DNA of 26,056 nt from a virus. Position 1 is the first letter of the stretch. The number at the start of each line of letters is the position of its first letter. The notes under the pieces were generated by a model. The model saw nothing but the letters and a program-made list of their open reading frames with translations. It did no database searches and was not told where the DNA came from. Position numbers and translations under genes: made by a program. Where the stretch lies: positions 1-26,056 of the IMG/VR virus record IMGVR_UViG_3300037041_000888; one strand, given 5' to 3'. Positions 22,896 to 26,056 of the stretch are shown here, piece after piece.

Positions 22896-23206
22896 AAACG
22901 TTTACCACTCTTGCGTTGTTGCTCGGCGTTGTGCCTTGCATCGTCTAAACGCCGTTTGTGTATAGTATTGGCGTATAAAAATTGGTATAAGGCTTCAAGG
23001 CTCCATGTGTATAATTCATTGATACGCATCGGGTCTCTATCCGCTAACTGAAAGATTAGATAGTTCCGTTCCTCGATGTGGTTTTCGATTTGCCGGGCAA
23101 GGTCGGCAGTTGTTCGTGCCTTTCTTTTACTGCCATCCATACGGCTAAAATATCGCTCATTGAGATATTGGCCGAGGCGTTCATGTGCTTGAACGCTTCG
23201 CCAATA
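22889..23206 (-). CDS. Tail assembly chaperone, -1 frame extension (G-T type)
   Basis: This frame is -1 relative to the upstream chaperone and overlaps its last 151 bases beyond the slip site. It has no clear start of its own after the slip site. Entered by frameshifting at 23212-23206, it adds 105 residues, beginning YWRSVQAHERLGQYLNERYF and ending NAEQQRKSGKRLK. The added part is helical and basic, as in the T half of lambda gpGT. The fusion would have 241 residues, with residue 136 (second Phe of DFF) the last shared one. The stop TAG lies in the hairpin before the tape measure gene. An ATG at 23260 exists in this frame but lies upstream of the slip site and has no visible binding site. 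Confidence 0.72.
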   Translation of the reverse strand, partial: YWRSVQAHERLGQYLNERYFSRMDGSKRKARTTADLARQIENHIEERNYLIFQLADRDPMRINELYTWSLEALYQFLYANTIHKRRLDDARHNAEQQRKSGKRLK

Positions 23207-23613
23207 AAAAAATCCGCTTCGCCCGCCGACCTCCAAACGGCTTTTTTGCGTTCTTGCCATGCCTCATCGTACTCGGCGGGTTCGTCATCCATGAGGAAAT
23301 AAACACACGCCAATTCCTCGTATGCACGTTTCTCGGCAAGCATACCCATCCGCCCCTCCAAATTCTGCGCTACTGCAATCACGTTCTCCCGCAGTTTCTT
23401 GGGGTCTCGTTCCTCGATGGCTTGGTCTTTTAAGATACCGCACACCTCACGCAAGAACCCCTCGCTGATGCCGTGCCTCAAAAATAACTCTTGAATTTCG
23501 GCTACCATAAAGCGTGAGTGTAGTATCTCATCCGCTTGTTGGATATCGTAGAACTTATGCTCACCGATGGTCTTTATCGGCGTTCGGCGTTTACTTGGTG
23601 GCGTTGGTTTCAT
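23056..23613 (-). CDS. Tail assembly chaperone, zero-frame product (G type)
   Basis: This 185-residue protein lies just upstream of the tape measure gene, separated from it only by the overlapping -1 frame. That is the layout of lambda G, GT and H. The sequence is helical and charged, with no enzymatic motif. Its last 49 residues (after F136) are read only without frameshifting. In long-tailed phages the short product is made in excess and the fusion in minor amounts; both coat the tape measure protein during tail assembly and are absent from the virion. The start overlaps the previous gene's end by 23 bases. The order, overlap and slip signal together make this call firm, though the sequence itself is not recognisable. 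Confidence 0.75.
   Translation of the reverse strand: MKPTPPSKRRTPIKTIGEHKFYDIQQADEILHSRFMVAEIQELFLRHGISEGFLREVCGILKDQAIEERDPKKLRENVIAVAQNLEGRMGMLAEKRAYEELACVYFLMDDEPAEYDEAWQERKKAVWRSAGEADFFIGEAFKHMNASANISMSDILAVWMAVKERHEQLPTLPGKSKTTSRNGTI
23167..23212 (-). promoter_or_regulatory. Programmed -1 ribosomal frameshift signal: T TTT TTT with downstream stem-loop
   Basis: The minus strand reads GCG GAT TTT TTT ATT in the zero frame, with seven T's (23212-23206) giving an exact X XXY YYZ heptamer. Nine bases later a perfect 7-bp stem GCGTTCA/TGAACGC (23196-23190 with 23183-23177), loop AGCACA, begins. It is extended below by ATTGGC/GCCAAT (23205-23200 with 23172-23167). Slip site, spacer and structure all fit canonical -1 frameshift signals. 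Confidence 0.82.
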
Positions 23614-24010
23614 TACTCGCTTGTTTTTGTTGTTCTTGATTAGCCGATACCGCCCACTTTGCGTACTGACCGATGCCCGCTTGCCCGCCGTGTGTCCACG
23701 CCTCTTTGAGTTTGTGGTAATGGTTCACCATGCGGATCGTTTTCTTTTTTAACTTGTACTGGGCGTTCACGTCTTTAAGGTCTGGCGTTTTAGGGGCAAG
23801 GTGTTGCAAACCCAAGTCGGCAAGGTGTTGCCGTGCTACGTTGATAATTTTGGCGTGCCACGATAGGCTCGCTTGGTCTTTCTCGTGTTGCTCGATAATG
23901 ATTGCGTTGAGTTCCGCACCCGTTTTCGTTTCCGTGTTCGGTATCCACTCATACACCGGCGGTAGATGCTCGGCTAATTCTCGAAGGTTTTTTGCGATGT
24001 GTTTTTTCAT
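23591..24010 (-). CDS. Protein of unknown function upstream of the tail chaperones
   Basis: The 139-residue protein (start at the ATG at 24010, MKKHIAKNLRELAEHLPPVY) is helical, basic and hydrophilic, with a long central helix rich in Lys and His (QYKLKKKTIRMVNHYHKLKE) and a glutamine-rich end. A longer frame from 24043 adds 11 residues and overlaps the preceding gene. It has no recognised motif. In place it corresponds to a tail protein gene before the chaperones, but it does not look like a beta-rich major tail protein. Confidence 0.58.
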   Translation of the reverse strand: MKKHIAKNLRELAEHLPPVYEWIPNTETKTGAELNAIIIEQHEKDQASLSWHAKIINVARQHLADLGLQHLAPKTPDLKDVNAQYKLKKKTIRMVNHYHKLKEAWTHGGQAGIGQYAKWAVSANQEQQKQASNETNATK

Positions 24011-24027
24011 GTTGTGGGTGTTAATTG

Positions 24028-24222
24028 TTAATGTCGATTCCAACGGGTTAAATTAGAGCAAAAATCGGAATTAAAATGATATGCCCTTTTGCCTAATCGT
24101 TTATCAAGCCTAACATATCGGCTTGTTCTTTTCGACCTCATCCGCTTGATGCGCCCTTTGGCAAAAGTCGGGTACTTGCTTTGCCAATAATCGTCAATTG
24201 CTTTGCGTAGTTCGTTACTCAT
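24028..24222 (-). CDS. Small basic protein of unknown function
   Basis: This 64-residue protein starts MSNELRKAIDDYWQSKYPTF and is strongly basic in its second half (GRIKRMRSKRTSRYVRLDKR). An AGGAGG sequence five bases upstream fixes the ATG at 24222; the longer frame from 24255 is therefore unlikely. It overlaps the upstream stop by eight bases (ATGAGTAA). The charge suggests nucleic-acid binding, which is a guess. Confidence 0.58.
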   Translation of the reverse strand: MSNELRKAIDDYWQSKYPTFAKGRIKRMRSKRTSRYVRLDKRLGKRAYHFNSDFCSNLTRWNRH

Positions 24223-24514
24223 TGTTGCCTCCTTTTTTCGTTGCGTAGTAGGCATCGAGTTGTGAGAGTACGTCCTCAGTTCCCTTGATTGCGTTCATAT
24301 ATACATCACCCACAAGCAACGCACAAAACACACGCTCGAAGCGGTCTTGGTCGAATTTGGGTGCATCTTGGTCGGTTACTTGGTCGGTTACTACGGGTTG
24401 CCCCTTCGCCTTCTCAATCTCGTGGGCGATAACGGCATTGAGGTCGGTAGTAAATTGTTTTTGTATTATTTTTGAAACAAAATAATATTTTTCTATAAAT
24501 AGTTCTTTGTGCAT
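24215..24514 (-). CDS. Small protein of unknown function
   Basis: This 99-residue protein starts MHKELFIEKYYFVSKIIQKQ and has a helical N-terminus, a middle linker (VVTDQVTDQDAPKFDQDRFE) and a C-terminal helical half. It ends KKGGNNE, where GG is encoded by the Shine-Dalgarno sequence of the next gene. Its own ATG has AGGAGG five bases upstream. No family is recognised. Confidence 0.58.
   Translation of the reverse strand: MHKELFIEKYYFVSKIIQKQFTTDLNAVIAHEIEKAKGQPVVTDQVTDQDAPKFDQDRFERVFCALLVGDVYMNAIKGTEDVLSQLDAYYATKKGGNNE
24228..24233 (-). promoter_or_regulatory. Strong Shine-Dalgarno site AGGAGG before the 64-residue gene
   Basis: The minus strand reads AAAGGAGGCAACAATGAG. AGGAGG lies five bases before the ATG at 24222. 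Most other starts in this window have no such site. Confidence 0.75.
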
Positions 24515-24515
24515 T

Positions 24516-24731
24516 TTAGCCTCCTATTTGTTTTTGTTCAAAGAATTTGTTCCCAGGACGTTCGCCCGTTGCCTTTAAAAAATCAACCTCGACTTTTGCA
24601 GTGTTGATAATGGTTTGGCTTACTTGAGCGATTAACTTTGCTCGTTCCTTGTCGACTACCATCTCGGGATCGCGTAGGTTTTCAAGGGTTTCAAATAAAT
24701 GGTTGCGTAAATCCGCCATCGTGTTTTTCAT
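24516..24731 (-). CDS. Small phage protein of unknown function
   Basis: This 71-residue protein starts MKNTMADLRNHLFETLENLR and continues with a helical part (KERAKLIAQVSQTIINTAK, then VEVDFLKATGE). The pattern DLRNHLFETLE with IINTAKVEVDF is familiar to me from small unnamed proteins in several tailed phages, often near regulatory or packaging genes. I cannot name a function. The ATG at 24731 lies eight bases after the HNH stop; its final GG residues are encoded by the next gene's Shine-Dalgarno site. Confidence 0.62.
   Translation of the reverse strand: MKNTMADLRNHLFETLENLRDPEMVVDKERAKLIAQVSQTIINTAKVEVDFLKATGERPGNKFFEQKQIGG
24520..24525 (-). promoter_or_regulatory. Strong Shine-Dalgarno site AGGAGG before the 99-residue gene
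   Basis: The minus strand reads ATAGGAGGCTAAAATGCAC. AGGAGG lies five bases before the ATG at 24514, the same spacing as the site at 24228-24233. Confidence 0.75.
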
Positions 24732-24738
24732 GATTTTT

Positions 24739-25362
24739 CTATTTTTTGTTTATAATTTGATTTTTTAACTTGGACAAAAGTAATACGTTTTCCGCAATTT
24801 CACGCCCATATTTTTTGTTTTTGTTCAATATGGCCAAATCGCCACGGCTTACGCATAACAGGTTTTCAATTGCAAAGTTCTGCTTATCGCCATCGGCGAA
24901 GATTACCGCCATGCCGGGCGGTATAGTACCGTTGTGTTGCTCCCAAATTAAGCGGTGTTTACCTACGAACACACGATCCGCCATTCGCACCATAGTATAT
25001 CCGTACACGTTTACCCGCTCGTAGCCATCGTGCTTCGTGTTGTGGGGTTTTTGCCCTTTCTTGAAAAAAGTGCGTTCTACCTTTGCCCGTAGTTCGGGTG
25101 GCATCTTCTTGCCCTTGTTTTGCGGAACGTGTCCTTTCGGGAATCGGTGCGGTGCGCCGTTATTAAGCAACCGCATAGTGTACGTTTGAATATTGGCAAG
25201 GTGCTCGGCATCTTTTTTTAAGCCCAATACAATGGCTCGGGAGTTGATTGTACCGATGCTCATGCCCATGATGTCCGCAACGTGCTGCGAGGTGTAGGTC
25301 GGGTATAGTAGCCTCAATACATCATCAAGGTCGGGTGTCCAATTGTTGTAGTTACTTCGCAT
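24739..25362 (-). CDS. HNH endonuclease with N-terminal helix-turn-helix
   Basis: This 207-residue protein has three parts. Residues 1-50 form a DNA-binding helix-turn-helix (YPTYTSQHVADIMGMSIGTI and SRAIVLGLKK). A basic linker follows (RFPKGHVPQNKGKKMPPEL), of the kind common in HNH endonucleases. An HNH domain (residues about 115-180) has GKHRLIWEQHNG (His136), IPPGMAVIFADGDKQNFAIE (Asp157, Asn162) and NLLCVSRGDL. Such enzymes cut DNA as homing endonucleases or help packaging when next to terminase genes. Here the neighbour upstream is a methyltransferase and a small membrane protein. All visible catalytic residues fit the common phage HNH variant, where the second histidine is replaced. 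Confidence 0.82.
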   Translation of the reverse strand: MRSNYNNWTPDLDDVLRLLYPTYTSQHVADIMGMSIGTINSRAIVLGLKKDAEHLANIQTYTMRLLNNGAPHRFPKGHVPQNKGKKMPPELRAKVERTFFKKGQKPHNTKHDGYERVNVYGYTMVRMADRVFVGKHRLIWEQHNGTIPPGMAVIFADGDKQNFAIENLLCVSRGDLAILNKNKKYGREIAENVLLLSKLKNQIINKK

Positions 25363-25510
25363 CCCGCTTCAATTTTGGAACGTCAAGTAAATGCACGGAA
25401 CGCTTACGCAATGCTTTGCGCTTTTTGGCTCGGTTCGTGTAGTAATCATACACGATTGTGGTAATTGTTAAGATGCCAGTGCCAAGGGTTAGTAAGTTCA
25501 ATGTGTTCAT
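25352..25510 (-). CDS. Small single-span membrane protein
   Basis: This frame encodes 52 residues: MNTLNLLTLGTGILTITTIV as an N-terminal membrane helix, then a strongly basic stretch (RAKKRKALRKRS) and a short tail. The positive-inside rule would put the N-terminus outside and the basic tail in the cytoplasm. It starts at the ATG at 25510, one base before the methyltransferase stop codon, and overlaps the HNH start by 11 bases. The function is unknown. Confidence 0.6.
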   Translation of the reverse strand: MNTLNLLTLGTGILTITTIVYDYYTNRAKKRKALRKRSVHLLDVPKLKRDAK

Positions 25511-25511
25511 A

Positions 25512-26056
25512 TTAAAAGTTTATTCGTTGTTGTAGTTTGTGATTTTCGTAGCGTTTAACGGCTTGTTTGTAGTAGTCGGTATCAAGTTCGATGCAGTCAA
25601 GGTCGAAGCCTAAATTGTGGCAGGCAATCGCAATAGACATACTCCCTCCATGCGTGTCTAATATCTTATCGCCTTGCTTTGCGTATTTGGTGAGTAGCCA
25701 TTCGTAAAGTTTAACGGGCTTTTGGGTTGGGTGGATGCGGTGTTGTTGTGAAGGATTTTTGTTAAATTTTTTAGTCATTGAGCAAAACGATGTCCAAGCC
25801 AATTCAAATTGTGAAAAAGTAATATCTTCAGAAAAGCCTTTATCCCATAACAACCAACAAGGCGAAGGTGGTAAATGTTCGGTCATATAATTACCTCCCC
25901 AAATTATTTGATTTTTACTCACCCTTTGCAGTTCAATAAAATATTCTTTAGGCGGTATGCTTGTATCGTTACCCGCAAATTTATGGTAATCGCTTTTTTT
26001 ATCCCCTTTACGCCTCCCCATACTAACATTTATACCAATCCCATACGGCGGGTCAA
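25512..26056 (-). CDS. DNA methyltransferase, N6-adenine or N4-cytosine type (partial, 5' end outside window)
   Basis: The frame is open to the window edge, so the 5' end is missing. Going in from the edge it shows DPPYGIGINV (catalytic motif IV, at 26054-26026), a variable region, HPTQKPVKLYEWLL (residues that precede motif I in this class) and ILDTHGGSMSIAIACHNLGF with a following CIELD (SAM-binding motif I region). Motif IV before motif I marks the beta class, which includes N6-adenine and N4-cytosine enzymes. No restriction enzyme is seen in the window, so it is probably an orphan methyltransferase protecting phage DNA from host restriction, or acting in regulation. The motif I sequence DTHGGSMS differs from the usual DPFxGSGT, as I know from other phage members. 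Confidence 0.83.
   Translation of the reverse strand, partial: DPPYGIGINVSMGRRKGDKKSDYHKFAGNDTSIPPKEYFIELQRVSKNQIIWGGNYMTEHLPPSPCWLLWDKGFSEDITFSQFELAWTSFCSMTKKFNKNPSQQHRIHPTQKPVKLYEWLLTKYAKQGDKILDTHGGSMSIAIACHNLGFDLDCIELDTDYYKQAVKRYENHKLQQRINF

Noticed and set aside
23242-23247. AAA AAA codons in the chaperone gene as an alternative slip site
   Set aside because: The base before is C, so the P-site tRNA would have to pair with CAA after a -1 slip. The T TTT TTT site downstream fits perfectly and has a structure behind it.

Overview
This window looks like about 26 kb of a tailed double-stranded DNA phage (or prophage) genome. Every supportable gene lies on the minus strand, so transcription runs from high to low coordinates. 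A host in the Bacteroidota is suggested by several matches to the phylum's -7 promoter element (TAnnTTTG), by a lipoprotein signal of the Bacteroidota style, and by the near absence of Shine-Dalgarno sequences in front of genes. No integrase, repressor, terminase, tRNA or CRISPR array is visible. The terminase presumably lies outside the window.

Reading in the direction of transcription: (1) 26.0-24.0 kb holds the 3' part of a DNA methyltransferase, a small membrane protein, an HNH endonuclease and several small unknown genes, two of which carry strong AGGAGG ribosome binding sites. (2) 24.0-17.4 kb is a tail module: a tail assembly chaperone with a programmed -1 frameshift signal (T TTT TTT plus a strong stem-loop), a tape measure protein and two probable distal tail proteins. 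(3) 17.3-9.3 kb is the head and connector module: a structural protein, a portal protein with an inserted zinc-knuckle pair, a MuF-like minor head protein, two small proteins, a scaffold, the major capsid protein, and further structural and neck candidates. (4) 9.3-3.9 kb holds surface and membrane proteins, including a 1181-residue fibre with about nine Ig-like domains and a C-terminal lectin-like module. (5) 4.4-1.4 kb is the lysis region: holin candidates, a metallophosphoesterase, a probable one-piece spanin and an M15 endolysin, closed by a terminator. (6) Below 1.4 kb a new transcription unit starts from a good TATATTTG promoter and encodes a zinc-binding-type protein, a small ribbon-helix-helix-like protein, a RecT-family annealing protein and the first codons of another gene.

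The gene order is unusual because the tape measure module precedes portal and capsid. The clearest points worth following are the two candidate -1 frameshift sites, the strong cysteine enrichment of the shell and tail-surface proteins against cysteine-free scaffold and tape measure, the zinc knuckles in the portal, the two isolated Shine-Dalgarno sites, and the hairpins placed just before the tape measure and capsid genes.

All functional names rest on motifs and gene context read by eye. No database search was run.
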